64,000 nucleotides of DNA from positions 96,829-160,828 of the forward strand of contig JAQQAP010000005.1 in the NCBI GenBank assembly GCA_028533045.1, read 5' to 3'. Of the stretch, positions 15,815 through 24,669 are shown in pieces. The notes under the pieces were generated by a model. It ran no database searches and was not told the DNA's origin. It was given only the letters and a program-made list of their open reading frames with translations. This DNA comes from Spirochaetales bacterium (GTDB lineage Bacteria; Spirochaetota; Spirochaetia; DSM-2461). Position numbers and translations under genes: made by a program. Position 1 is the stretch's first letter. Each line of letters opens with the position of its first letter.

Positions 15815-17458
15815 ATGGACTCATCCTTAAATCACCACGAAAAGGGTATATCGTCTTTTTTAACGCTTCAGCAAGGGGCGGCTCAGTATTATAAAGACGA
15901 ACCCCGCTTGATAGAGATTCTTCTGGACGAGGTATTCAATCTCTCCGGAGCGGAATGCATTATTGTCAAAAAGGACAGTGGGGCGGGCTCTAAAGTTATC
16001 GGGGACCGCCATGCCACTCAGTCGGCTTATCCGGTGGGAGAAATCCTGGAAGCCATAGATGACTGGACTGTGGAATGGGCCGATTCCCAGACCGTTGGTG
16101 ACCGGGGGCGGGTCGTGAACCTGGAACCTCCCCTTGTTCTAAAAAAAGGGAAGTACACCATATCCCGTATATTCCGGATCTCCCTTTCCCTTAATGTTAA
16201 AATGAATCTTGAGTTACTCCTTATTAACGGAACCGATGAGGAAGTCATATATCCCCTTATGGAAGGTTTGATTCGCCTGGCAGGGGAAGCTTTGCTAAAG
16301 GCCGACCTGGAAGAGGAACTGCAAGTAAAGAGCAGAAGCCTCGCCAAAACAACCGACTCGAAGACCCAGTTTTTTGGAAATCTGAGTCATGAAATCCGTT
16401 CTCCCCTGAACGGAATAGTCTGTATGGCCAGTCTTTTGCGGGAATCCAATCTGGATGAGGAACAGTTGGACCTTCTGAATATTATTCAGTTTTCCGCCGA
16501 CAACATCACCCGTATTATTCAGGATCTTGTGGATCTTACTCTTCTGTCTTCGGGTCAGGTAATTCTCAAAAATGAAACTTTTTCTCTTTCTACCCTCTGC
16601 CGCAACCTCATGAAAAATCTTAAGGAAGAGGCGGAAAGCAAAGGGCTGAAGCTGGAATATCATATTGATGAGAAGGTTGATTCTTTTCATGGTGATTCGG
16701 TGCGGGTGGGGCAGATCCTTTCCAATCTGATTCAAAACGGCATCAAGTATACCAAGGAGGGGGAAATCTTCCTTGATATTCGCCGCAGTGAAGGCAATAT
16801 GGAATTCATGGTCAGCGATACGGGAGTCGGCATTCCCCGGGAAAAGCAGGATATGATTTTTGAGGAATTTACCCAGCTTGGTAATCCGGTGAGAAAAGAC
16901 AAGGCCCGAGGGGTTGGTCTGGGGCTGGCCATCGTTAAGGATCTTGTTGATATTATGGGCGGGTCCGTTTCGGTTAAAAGCCGGGAAGGCAAGGGTTCCA
17001 GCTTTAGAGTCATTCTCCCCGATTCCGATGTGGGCGATTCCGTGGTGAATCCTGTCGAAAAGAAGGTTGTGACTTCCCCCAGGGACGGGAGTTTTCTGGT
17101 GGTGGATGACGATGAGATTAATCGACTCTACCTCAAAATGGTCCTGGAAGGGCTGGGTGCCCGAATAGAAGAGGCGGAAAATGGACGGATAGCAGTAGAA
17201 AAAGTGGCGGCCAATCAGTATGATATGATCCTTATGGATATTAGCATGCCCGTTATGAACGGATTGGAAGCCACCAAAGAGATCCGCAAAATGAAAAAAG
17301 ACCTCCCCGTCCTCGCCGTGACGGCCAATGCCTTTGAGGAAGATTTCAAGCGAATTCTTGAGGCCGGGCTGGACGATATTGTTTTGAAGCCCGTTGACGA
17401 AAGCAAACTTATGAATAAGATTTCCAATTGGTTGGGAAGGAGCGGCTCCCATGAGTGA
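15815..17458 (+). CDS. Hybrid sensor histidine kinase/response regulator
   Basis: 547-residue cytosolic two-component protein with no transmembrane segment. Residues 1-165 form a sensor region of GAF-like size that I cannot assign. HisKA follows with NLSHEIRSP (phospho-accepting H192), then HATPase (N-box NLIQNGIKY, G-box GLGLAIV), and a C-terminal receiver domain with phospho-acceptor D475 in ILMDISMPVMNG. No output domain is present, so it signals through another partner. Its last 8 bases overlap the murC start, coupling the kinase to a peptidoglycan gene. Confidence 0.92.
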   Translation: MDSSLNHHEKGISSFLTLQQGAAQYYKDEPRLIEILLDEVFNLSGAECIIVKKDSGAGSKVIGDRHATQSAYPVGEILEAIDDWTVEWADSQTVGDRGRVVNLEPPLVLKKGKYTISRIFRISLSLNVKMNLELLLINGTDEEVIYPLMEGLIRLAGEALLKADLEEELQVKSRSLAKTTDSKTQFFGNLSHEIRSPLNGIVCMASLLRESNLDEEQLDLLNIIQFSADNITRIIQDLVDLTLLSSGQVILKNETFSLSTLCRNLMKNLKEEAESKGLKLEYHIDEKVDSFHGDSVRVGQILSNLIQNGIKYTKEGEIFLDIRRSEGNMEFMVSDTGVGIPREKQDMIFEEFTQLGNPVRKDKARGVGLGLAIVKDLVDIMGGSVSVKSREGKGSSFRVILPDSDVGDSVVNPVEKKVVTSPRDGSFLVVDDDEINRLYLKMVLEGLGARIEEAENGRIAVEKVAANQYDMILMDISMPVMNGLEATKEIRKMKKDLPVLAVTANAFEEDFKRILEAGLDDIVLKPVDESKLMNKISNWLGRSGSHE

Positions 17459-18890
17459 TTCCCCTAAGATCCCGGAGGATATTAAAGGGCTCCATTTCTA
17501 TTTTATTGGTATAAAGGGGACGGGAATGACCGCCCTGGCGGAGCTCTACACTTCCCGGGGGGCCCGTGTATCCGGCGCCGATGTGGATGAGGTTTTTTAT
17601 ACTGATCGAATCCTGGCAAACCTTCCTGTGACCGTTTATCAGGGGTTTGCTCCGGAAAATCTGGATAGGGCCGGGCAGATTGATTATGCTGTTCGTTCCT
17701 CCGCCTATGGAGACGACCACCCTGAGGTAAAAACGGTTCTTGACCGTAATATTCCTCTTTTTAACTATACCGAGGCCCTGGGAGAACTTTCCCGGCTCTA
17801 TTCCTCCACAGGTATCGCCGGGGTTCATGGGAAAACGACCACTACCGGTTTGACAGGAACCCTCCTTAAAGAGCTGGACATGCCCGCTTCCGTTTTGGTA
17901 GGAAGCGGCGTTTCCTCCTTTGGGGGAAGATCAACCTGGAACGGAGGAGACCGGTTCTTTGTGGCGGAAACCTGTGAGTACCAGCGTCATTTTTTGGACT
18001 TCTATCCCCGACGGATCGTTCTTACCAGTGTGGAGCCGGATCATTTGGACTATTTTTCCGGCTATGTGGATATTCTCTCCGCCTTTATGGAATACATTGA
18101 CAAGCTTCCCGAAGGGGGCGAACTTATCTACTGTGCCGATGATACGGGCGCGGTAGAGGCGGCCCAGAGAAGTTCCCTGGAACGGCCTGACCTTAAGCTT
18201 GTTCCCTATGGAGAAACAGCGGAGGGCCCTTTCCGTATTGTTGAATCCCGCCTGGAAGAGGGTAAAAACATCTTTAGATTGGCCGGTTGGGAGCGAGATT
18301 TTGTCCTGCCCCTTCCCGGGAAGTATCTCCAGCTGAATGCTGCTGCCGCTCTGGCCGTGGTCTTTTCCCTTTTGGAAGAAGAGGGGCGAGATGTGGATGA
18401 AAACTGCCTGGACAGCCTGGTCGAAGGGGTTAAAAATTTCCGAGGCAGTAAAAGACGCTGTGAATTGGTGGGAGAGAAATCGGGTGTTCTGATTATGGAC
18501 GATTACGGTCACCATCCCACAGCGATTGATCTGACTCTGAGAGGGCTCAAGGAGTTCTATCCGAACCGTCGGCTTATTGTGGACTTTATGTCCCACACCT
18601 ACAGTCGAACCGCCGCTTTGCTGGATAAATTCGCCGCCTCCTTCACGGCCGCAGACGTGGTAATTCTTCATGAAATTTACGCCTCTGCCCGGGAAAAATA
18701 TGACGGAACCGTAACGGGTGAAACCCTTTTTGAGGAAGCCCACAAGCATCACGATAATGTATATTACTTCCAAAAACCAAGCGATGCCCAACCCTTCCTG
18801 AGGGATTATTTGCGCTCCGGTGACCTTTTTGTTACAATGGGAGCAGGCGATAATTGGCAATTGGGCTTGAAAATACTAGAAACATTATAA
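17451..18890 (+). CDS. murC: UDP-N-acetylmuramate--L-alanine ligase
   Basis: 479-residue cytosolic Mur ligase that adds L-alanine to UDP-MurNAc in peptidoglycan synthesis. The N-terminal Rossmann domain reads FYFIGIKGTGMTALA, the ATP site is GVHGKTTTT near residue 125, and the central motif ETCEYQRHF and YGHHPTAI near 345 belong to the family. The recycling ligase Mpl is the main alternative, but the length and motifs favour MurC. The start follows AAGGAG and overlaps the kinase gene by 8 bases (ATGAGTGA). Confidence 0.88.
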   Translation: MSDSPKIPEDIKGLHFYFIGIKGTGMTALAELYTSRGARVSGADVDEVFYTDRILANLPVTVYQGFAPENLDRAGQIDYAVRSSAYGDDHPEVKTVLDRNIPLFNYTEALGELSRLYSSTGIAGVHGKTTTTGLTGTLLKELDMPASVLVGSGVSSFGGRSTWNGGDRFFVAETCEYQRHFLDFYPRRIVLTSVEPDHLDYFSGYVDILSAFMEYIDKLPEGGELIYCADDTGAVEAAQRSSLERPDLKLVPYGETAEGPFRIVESRLEEGKNIFRLAGWERDFVLPLPGKYLQLNAAAALAVVFSLLEEEGRDVDENCLDSLVEGVKNFRGSKRRCELVGEKSGVLIMDDYGHHPTAIDLTLRGLKEFYPNRRLIVDFMSHTYSRTAALLDKFAASFTAADVVILHEIYASAREKYDGTVTGETLFEEAHKHHDNVYYFQKPSDAQPFLRDYLRSGDLFVTMGAGDNWQLGLKILETL

Positions 18891-18899
18891 GGAACAACC

Positions 18900-19766
18900 A
18901 TGAAAAGCATGACCGGATTTGGGTATGCCGAAGTTCAGGATGGTAAAATTCATCTGACGGCGGACCTAAAATCCTATAACAACCGATATCTGGACTTAAT
19001 TATCAATATACCTCCTCCCCTCAATCCTTTGGAACCGGCTATTCGGGATCGAATTTCCGCGACTCTCAAGCGGGGGCGGGTGGAGCTTTACCTGCGCATG
19101 AGAGAACTGGAAGAGGACTTGACCATTCTTTTGGATAAGAAGGCCGCCGGGAGTTATGCCGCCAAGCTTCGGGAGCTGGGGACCGATTTGAATCTTAAGG
19201 ATGAATTGGGATACAGCCATATTCTGGGCTTGGAAGGGGTTCTCAAAGTTGATAAGAAGAGAGATCTTGATGTTTTGGGAGAACAGGTGAATCGCATCCT
19301 GGACAAGGCCCTGGCCGAACTGGTTTTGCGCCGGGAGAGGGAAGGGGAGAAGACCCAAGAAGATATCATGTCCCAGATTGCCCTCGTAGAAGACTCCCTT
19401 GGGAAAATCAAAACCTATGCTCCCGAAGTGGAAGAAAAAATAAAGAGTACTTTAAAAGACAAATTTCACGAGATACTGGGGGATGAGGCAGAAGAGCACC
19501 GGATTCTTCAGGAAACCGCTTCTTACCTTGTTCGTTATGATATTAATGAGGAAATCAGTCGATTGACAGCCCATCTGGAATCGTTCCATGCCATTGTTCA
19601 AAAGGAAGAGATGGTGGGGAAGAAGCTGGACTTTCTTTGTCAGGAGATGAATCGGGAAATTAATACTATTGGCTCAAAAACCCCCCAGGTAGAGGTGAGC
19701 CGCATTGTGGTGGAAATGAAGGATGCCATGGAAAAAGTCAGGGAGCAGCTCAGAAATGTCGAATAG
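18900..19766 (+). CDS. yicC: YicC-family endoribonuclease
   Basis: 288-residue protein with the signature start MKSMTGFGYA and a C-terminal helical region ending in GSKTPQVEVSRIVVEMKDAMEKVREQLRNVE-type sequence, typical of the YicC (YloC) family, recently described as an RNase. It is 9 nt downstream of murC with AAGGA before ATG. Its last 11 bases overlap the next kinase gene. In many bacteria yicC precedes gmk; here the partner is a different P-loop kinase. Confidence 0.93.
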   Translation: MKSMTGFGYAEVQDGKIHLTADLKSYNNRYLDLIINIPPPLNPLEPAIRDRISATLKRGRVELYLRMRELEEDLTILLDKKAAGSYAAKLRELGTDLNLKDELGYSHILGLEGVLKVDKKRDLDVLGEQVNRILDKALAELVLRREREGEKTQEDIMSQIALVEDSLGKIKTYAPEVEEKIKSTLKDKFHEILGDEAEEHRILQETASYLVRYDINEEISRLTAHLESFHAIVQKEEMVGKKLDFLCQEMNREINTIGSKTPQVEVSRIVVEMKDAMEKVREQLRNVE

Positions 19767-20298
19767 GGATGAAAAGAAGATCAGAATCGCTATTTCCGGT
19801 AAGAGCGGATGCGGGAATACGACCGTAACGAAAATGCTTTCGGAGAAGCTGGGCTACCGTATGGTGAATTACACCTTTCGTTCCCTTGCGGAGGATCTTG
19901 AGATTACCTTTGATGAAGTACAGAAGCTGGCCCAGGGTGATGATAAATATGACCTCATGGTAGATGAAAAACAGAGAGAGCTTGCCATGGAGACCAATTC
20001 CGTTCTGGGATCCCGCTTAGCCATTTGGATGCTCAAAGAGGCGGATTTAAAGGTTTTCCTGAATGCTTCCCCGGAAGTACGGGCCCAGCGTATTCTTAAA
20101 AGGGAAGGGGGCAGTCTGCAAGAGCAGATGGATATTACCGCCGCCCGGGATAAGCGGGATCATGAACGCTACCTCAAGCTTTATGACATCGACCATGATG
20201 ATTTTAGCTTTGCCGACCTTATTATCAACACCGATAGAATGGTACCTGAGCAAATCTGTGAAATTATCCTGTCTGCCACAAAGGCTATGACTACATAA
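19756..20298 (+). CDS. Cytidylate kinase-like P-loop protein
   Basis: 180-residue nucleotide kinase with P-loop AISGKSGCGNTTVTKML, an unusual N in place of K in the GxxGxGK(S/T) signature unless GKSGCGNTT is read as a variant, a mid-region SRLAIWML, and RAQRILKREGG as the NMP-kinase lid-type segment. It resembles the (d)CMP kinase-like family found in archaea and some spirochaetes. The start at 19756 lies inside yicC. The gene converges with cls, overlapping it by 8 bases. A CMP kinase role is inferred and an unusual P-loop lowers certainty. Confidence 0.72.
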   Translation: MSNRDEKKIRIAISGKSGCGNTTVTKMLSEKLGYRMVNYTFRSLAEDLEITFDEVQKLAQGDDKYDLMVDEKQRELAMETNSVLGSRLAIWMLKEADLKVFLNASPEVRAQRILKREGGSLQEQMDITAARDKRDHERYLKLYDIDHDDFSFADLIINTDRMVPEQICEIILSATKAMTT

Positions 20299-21739
20299 AG
20301 GGTGAGGCCAAACGGCTGAGGGAGTTACGAAAGCGTTTAAAGAATCCCAGTGATTCAAAATCTTTTAGCGTCAGCTCCCGGCACTCTTCAACATCACGAA
20401 AAAATTGGTCCCTCAAGTCGGTGGTGATTTTATCGCTGTAGAGCATGGCGTTTATTTCGTAGTGGAGGTGGAAGCTGCGAATATCCATGTTACAGGTTCC
20501 CACCGATGATAAATGGTCGTCCACAATGAATACCTTGCTGTGGAGAAAACCCTTTTCATAGAAGTATACACGTGCTCCGGCTTTGACAATCTTTTCCAGA
20601 TAGGTATGGGCCGCCCACCAGGCGACGAGTTTGTCCGGTACGCCGGTAATCATAAAGCGTACGTCCGTTCCGCTCAGGGCCGCTGTGACCAGGGCGTCTA
20701 CCATGGAGCTGTCCGGTACGAAGTAGGGACTTTGTATCAGAACCTCGTTGTTGGCATTGGCTATAAGGGAAAGGTAGGCGAGTTTTACACTGAACCAGTC
20801 CGAATCGGGGCCGCTTACGGCTATCTGGAGAGGGTAGGGCCCCCTCTCTTTTACCTGAGGAGGAGGGTCGGGATAAAGGATCTCTCCCTTGGTGCAATTG
20901 GCCCAGTCGGCGAGGAATACGCTGTCCAGAAGGGCAATGCAGCCTCCGGTCAAACGCATCTGTGTATCCCGCCAGCAGTCAAAGCGCCTTCCCCCGTCTA
21001 TATACTCCTGTCCCACGTTCATACCGCCCAGATAGCCTATGGTGCCGTCTATGGTAATGATTTTCTTATGGTTATTGTAATTAATTTTATGCCGTGACAT
21101 AGGGTCGCGCAGGTCCAGAAAGTAGCGGTAGTCTATGCCCGCTTTCCGTAATTCCTTTCGATACTGCCGTGAGATACGCTTAAAGGAGCCATAGCCGTCA
21201 AAAATCAGCCTGATTTCCACTCCCTCGGCCGCTTTTTGAATCAGGATATCCTTAATCTCACGGCCCAGTATATCGGACTTCCATATGAAAAAATCCATGT
21301 GAATCTGTTTACGGGCCGATCTTAAGTCGTCAAAGAGGGTGCTAAAGAAGTCCTCTCCCCGGTAGAAAAGGCGATAGGTCTCGGCGTAGGTGAGACTGGA
21401 GTGACTGCCCCGTTCAATCAAGCGGATGAGCTTTTTTATGTCGTTGGCCACATCCGGGTCCTTCTGTTCCAGCTCTTTGAGAAAGTTTGTATTAGCTTCA
21501 TCGTAGGCATGGCGATAGTAATTCAGGGCCGATTCGGGGCTGTATTTTAAAAGTTTGTGTTTTTGCCAATCAATTCCCAGGAGGATGAATATAAGTAAAC
21601 CAAAAACGGGAACAGCATAGATCAGGGCGATCCAGAGAAGGGATGTGCTCGAATCCCGGTTAGACAGAATGATAGCCAGAGTGGTGATTATTGTGATAAT
21701 CAGGTTGGCCGTATAAATTATCTGAACCAGGGAAAACAT
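20291..21739 (-). CDS. cls: Cardiolipin synthase (phospholipase D family)
   Basis: 482-residue inner-membrane enzyme that condenses phosphatidylglycerol into cardiolipin. Two N-terminal membrane segments (about 1-50) are followed by two HKD motifs, HKKIITIDG and HSKVFIVDD, with GGMN and GTCNMD after them. The best start is ATG 21739, only 2 nt after the mature 3' end of tRNA-Phe and without a Shine-Dalgarno. The longer frame to 21766 would start inside the tRNA and is unlikely. Cleavage of the tRNA precursor would therefore leave an essentially leaderless cls mRNA. Confidence 0.9.
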   Translation of the reverse strand: MFSLVQIIYTANLIITIITTLAIILSNRDSSTSLLWIALIYAVPVFGLLIFILLGIDWQKHKLLKYSPESALNYYRHAYDEANTNFLKELEQKDPDVANDIKKLIRLIERGSHSSLTYAETYRLFYRGEDFFSTLFDDLRSARKQIHMDFFIWKSDILGREIKDILIQKAAEGVEIRLIFDGYGSFKRISRQYRKELRKAGIDYRYFLDLRDPMSRHKINYNNHKKIITIDGTIGYLGGMNVGQEYIDGGRRFDCWRDTQMRLTGGCIALLDSVFLADWANCTKGEILYPDPPPQVKERGPYPLQIAVSGPDSDWFSVKLAYLSLIANANNEVLIQSPYFVPDSSMVDALVTAALSGTDVRFMITGVPDKLVAWWAAHTYLEKIVKAGARVYFYEKGFLHSKVFIVDDHLSSVGTCNMDIRSFHLHYEINAMLYSDKITTDLRDQFFRDVEECRELTLKDFESLGFFKRFRNSLSRLASPFM

Positions 21740-21741
21740 AT

Positions 21742-21814
21742 TGCCACCGATGAGATTTGAACTCATGACACAGGGATTTTCAGTCCCCTGCTCTACCGAC
21801 TGAGCTACAGCGGC
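21742..21814 (-). tRNA. tRNA-Phe (anticodon GAA)
   Basis: 73 nt. The acceptor stem is GCCGCTG with CGGTGGC plus discriminator A. The D-loop has AGCTCAGTCGGTAGAGC, the anticodon loop has GAA, and the T-arm has GTTCAAATC. CCA is not encoded. It reads directly into cls. Confidence 0.96.
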
Positions 21815-21828
21815 TTTTACCGGATTGG

Positions 21829-21857
21829 ATTCTAGGCGATTCCTTCCTATTTGTCAA
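21829..21857 (-). promoter_or_regulatory. Promoter of tRNA-Phe and probably cls
   Basis: Minus strand: consensus TTGACA (21852-21857), 17-nt spacer, TAGAAT (21829-21834), 14 nt before the tRNA 5' end. No terminator separates the tRNA from cls. Confidence 0.85.
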
Positions 21858-21913
21858 TAAGCTTCGCCGGGATGCTTTATTAAAATGACATAGTTGGATA
21901 TAATGTCAGAGAT

Positions 21914-22507
21914 ATGCCAAAAATCATCGATCATGAAAAACGGAAACAGGATATTTTACGAAAGGCTCTCTCCCTTTTTGCCCGGGAAGGCTACGCGCAA
22001 AGCAGTCTTTCTCTACTGGCGGAAAAATGTGAGATTTCCCGGCCTACCCTTTATTTATATTTCAAAGACAAGGATGATATTTTCCGCTATGCTCTTAAGA
22101 ATTTTACCGACGACATGTTCGATAAATATAAAACTATCGCCTCGAAAGGCGAGAAGAGAACTGCCGAGATTCTGGTGCGGATTTACATCGATATCATTGA
22201 TAAATGCGGAGCCAATCGGGATTTTCTTATCTGTCTGAGTGATTTTATGCGTCACGAAAAGAATCAGGGAAAGAATTACGATGATTTGGTACGGCGGAGA
22301 ACCATCAAACTTGAGTACATGCTCATTCGCCTTCTCACCGAAGCGGTGCGAAAAGGGGAATTGAGAGATCTGCCCATCCGATCTCTGGTAGGGCAGTTTT
22401 TTCACATGGTTCAGGCTTTTATGTTCCAGCTTATCCTTGGTTCCGATTGTAACCGAGATGAAGAAATCAGTTTTTTCAAAGACTGGGTGGATAATCTTTT
22501 AGCCTGA
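21914..22507 (+). CDS. TetR-family transcriptional regulator
   Basis: 197 residues. The N-terminal TetR helix-turn-helix (ILRKALSLFAREGYAQSSLSLLAEKCEISRPTLYLYFKDKDD, about 14-58) is followed by an all-helical ligand and dimer domain. ATG 21914 lies 9 nt after TATAAT (21899-21904), with a weak -35 TTTATT at 17 nt, so the leader is about 2-3 nt. No divergent or downstream target is obvious, as the next gene is the convergent chemoreceptor. The effector is unknown. Confidence 0.9.
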   Translation: MPKIIDHEKRKQDILRKALSLFAREGYAQSSLSLLAEKCEISRPTLYLYFKDKDDIFRYALKNFTDDMFDKYKTIASKGEKRTAEILVRIYIDIIDKCGANRDFLICLSDFMRHEKNQGKNYDDLVRRRTIKLEYMLIRLLTEAVRKGELRDLPIRSLVGQFFHMVQAFMFQLILGSDCNRDEEISFFKDWVDNLLA

Positions 22508-22508
22508 T

Positions 22509-24605
22509 TTATTCCGTAATGAAACGGCTGAATTTCTCTGTGAGGTCCCGGGTGATCTGGTTTAGATTGTCCGCTATGCCTTTCAGAGCTTCAATTGTTT
22601 TCGCCACTTGGTTATTCTGCCCCAATATGTTGTTGATTCCGTCTGTCACGTGGGCTGAATTGTCCCTTATCTCCATAAGAGCCTGATTGGACGAATCGAT
22701 TCCCCTGTGGATTTCTGTAGATCCGCTGCTTACCTGGCTTGTTACGTTGCTAATCTCCTGGGTGGAGTCCAGTATTTGCTGGCCCCCCACATTCAGTTCG
22801 GATACGGAATTTTCAATTTCTTCGAAGGCATAGACGGTGGATTCCACTTCCCGGTTAATAACATCAAAGGTTTTGAGAGTTTCTCCCATATTGTCGGAGG
22901 TGGTTTTCATCCCTTCCGTAATTTCCGCAATGAGCCGGGTGATGGAGCCGGAGGACTCGGCGGAGGTTTCCGCCAGTTTGCGAATTTCCTCGGCAACAAC
23001 GGCGAATCCCTTACCCGATTCCCCCGCATGGGCCGCTTCTATGGCGGCGTTCATGGAGAGGAGGTTTGTCTGGGAGGAGATATTATTAATCGCCTCGGCC
23101 ATTTCCTGGATATGGGACATCTTTTCGGCTACCTGGTCGAAGTCTCGGGAGGTATTGTCAATCTGTGTTTTTCCTTCCTCCGAGAGGTCTTTGAGTTTTT
23201 TCGTCGATTTCTGCTTGTTCATGGTGATCTGTCCCACATTATTGAGGGAGGCGATCATTTCCGTAACGGCCGCAGTGGATTGTTCCACCATGGCCGCCTG
23301 GGAAGAGATAACCGAGTCGAACGATTCGGTATTGGCATTGATCTCTTCCATAGCCGCCGCGTTATTTCCTATTTTGCCGTTCATATCGCTTACTTCGGAC
23401 TCAACCGTTTTGATATCCGTCACAATTTGGGATACCACGGTGGAGGAGAGGTTGGCCCCCTTTAGAATGGAGTCTTTAATCTCTCCTGTTTTGGTAACGG
23501 CGGTCTGAAGATCCCCGATAAGTTCCTGAAGATTTTTCATGAAAATATTAAAATTCCGAGCCACCTCTCCCACTTCGTCTTTGCTTTTTGCTTCGAGGCG
23601 TTGGGTAAGGTCGGCTTCGCCTGTAGATATGTCTATAAGAGATTCGTTGATCTTTTTCAGAGGCAGGAGAACGCTTCTTAAGACGAGAGACATAATCAAA
23701 GTCAGAATAATAAGAAAAACAGTGGTATATACGATGAAGCCCCGCAAGATGGGAATCAGGTCTTTCTTAAAGGTAGATGTGGGAATAGCGGTTACGATAA
23801 TCCCCACATCGGTTGTATGGAAGCTGGTATAAATCTCGTTATCCTTCCAGATATAGGTAAAGTTCCCTTCTTTCATCTCAAAGATTTTCATGGCAAAGTC
23901 CAGAGTGGTCATGTCATAACCGATTAGCTTGGTGTTTACGTGCTGGGTACAGATCTTTTTTACCGGGTCCAGGATATAGGCATATCCCCCCTCGCTGTAG
24001 TGATAATTGGATATTACTGTTTGCAGGTTGGTACTAAGGAGTACCTCTTCCAGCTCTTCCGGTTTAATTCCAATTTGCAGAATACCCTTTCCCTCGGCCA
24101 GCGAGACCCCAATGTATTGAAAAAGCTTATCGTCAACAGCTCTCTTTTGGGGAATCTGGGCAATTTCCTTGTCGGGATTATTTAAGATTTCCAGGAAGGG
24201 GCGGGTTTGATCGTTAGTGGAAAAATCAAAACCGTAGTAAGAGTGATTATTCCCTCCTATAAGTATCCCTTCTTCATTGATAATATGAATCTCGTCCAGG
24301 CCTATTTTTTTTGCCAGAGTTTGGAACTCGGCTTCACTCATATTAAAAGCCTCTTCTCCCAGAGTGGTAGATAAACTTCTGGCTATTCTCAGGAAATTAT
24401 TATTAATGGAGTCGCTAAGCGTTTTTGTTAGTTTATTTATGGTATCCTTTTCAAAAACAATATCTTCCAGAGTTGTTTGAGTGGTGCTTCTCATAAGTTT
24501 GTCAATTTCTTTGGCTATATTCCTATAGCCCACATAGGAAATGGCAGCCATGGAGAATAATAGCAAGAGAGTGGAAGGAAAAAGAATCTTATATCGAATT
24601 TTCAT
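22509..24605 (-). CDS. Methyl-accepting chemotaxis protein with periplasmic Cache domain
   Basis: 698-residue chemoreceptor. TM1 is at residues 8-28, a large double-Cache-like periplasmic sensor domain covers about 35-285, TM2 lies near 290-315, HAMP near 315-368, and a long coiled-coil signalling domain follows. The tip contains [16 protein letters not shown], which contacts CheA and CheW. The start follows CAGGAG at 7 nt. Its ligand is unknown. Cache domains often bind small organic acids or amino acids. The gene supports a motile, chemotactic cell. Confidence 0.94.
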   Translation of the reverse strand: MKIRYKILFPSTLLLLFSMAAISYVGYRNIAKEIDKLMRSTTQTTLEDIVFEKDTINKLTKTLSDSINNNFLRIARSLSTTLGEEAFNMSEAEFQTLAKKIGLDEIHIINEEGILIGGNNHSYYGFDFSTNDQTRPFLEILNNPDKEIAQIPQKRAVDDKLFQYIGVSLAEGKGILQIGIKPEELEEVLLSTNLQTVISNYHYSEGGYAYILDPVKKICTQHVNTKLIGYDMTTLDFAMKIFEMKEGNFTYIWKDNEIYTSFHTTDVGIIVTAIPTSTFKKDLIPILRGFIVYTTVFLIILTLIMSLVLRSVLLPLKKINESLIDISTGEADLTQRLEAKSKDEVGEVARNFNIFMKNLQELIGDLQTAVTKTGEIKDSILKGANLSSTVVSQIVTDIKTVESEVSDMNGKIGNNAAAMEEINANTESFDSVISSQAAMVEQSTAAVTEMIASLNNVGQITMNKQKSTKKLKDLSEEGKTQIDNTSRDFDQVAEKMSHIQEMAEAINNISSQTNLLSMNAAIEAAHAGESGKGFAVVAEEIRKLAETSAESSGSITRLIAEITEGMKTTSDNMGETLKTFDVINREVESTVYAFEEIENSVSELNVGGQQILDSTQEISNVTSQVSSGSTEIHRGIDSSNQALMEIRDNSAHVTDGINNILGQNNQVAKTIEALKGIADNLNQITRDLTEKFSRFITE

Positions 24606-24669
24606 AATATGACTCCTGGGGGGATACTTATTTAATCATATTTTTTTTACAGCCTAAAAGCAAAGTTTT

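Noticed and set aside
17451..18890. Mpl (recycling ligase) instead of murC
   Set aside because: The length and the ETCEYQRHF-type motif fit MurC of spirochaetes and clostridia better, though Mpl cannot be fully excluded.
21739..21766. Longer cls start inside the tRNA
   Set aside because: The extension would begin in the T-arm of tRNA-Phe. The ATG right after the tRNA is a better start.
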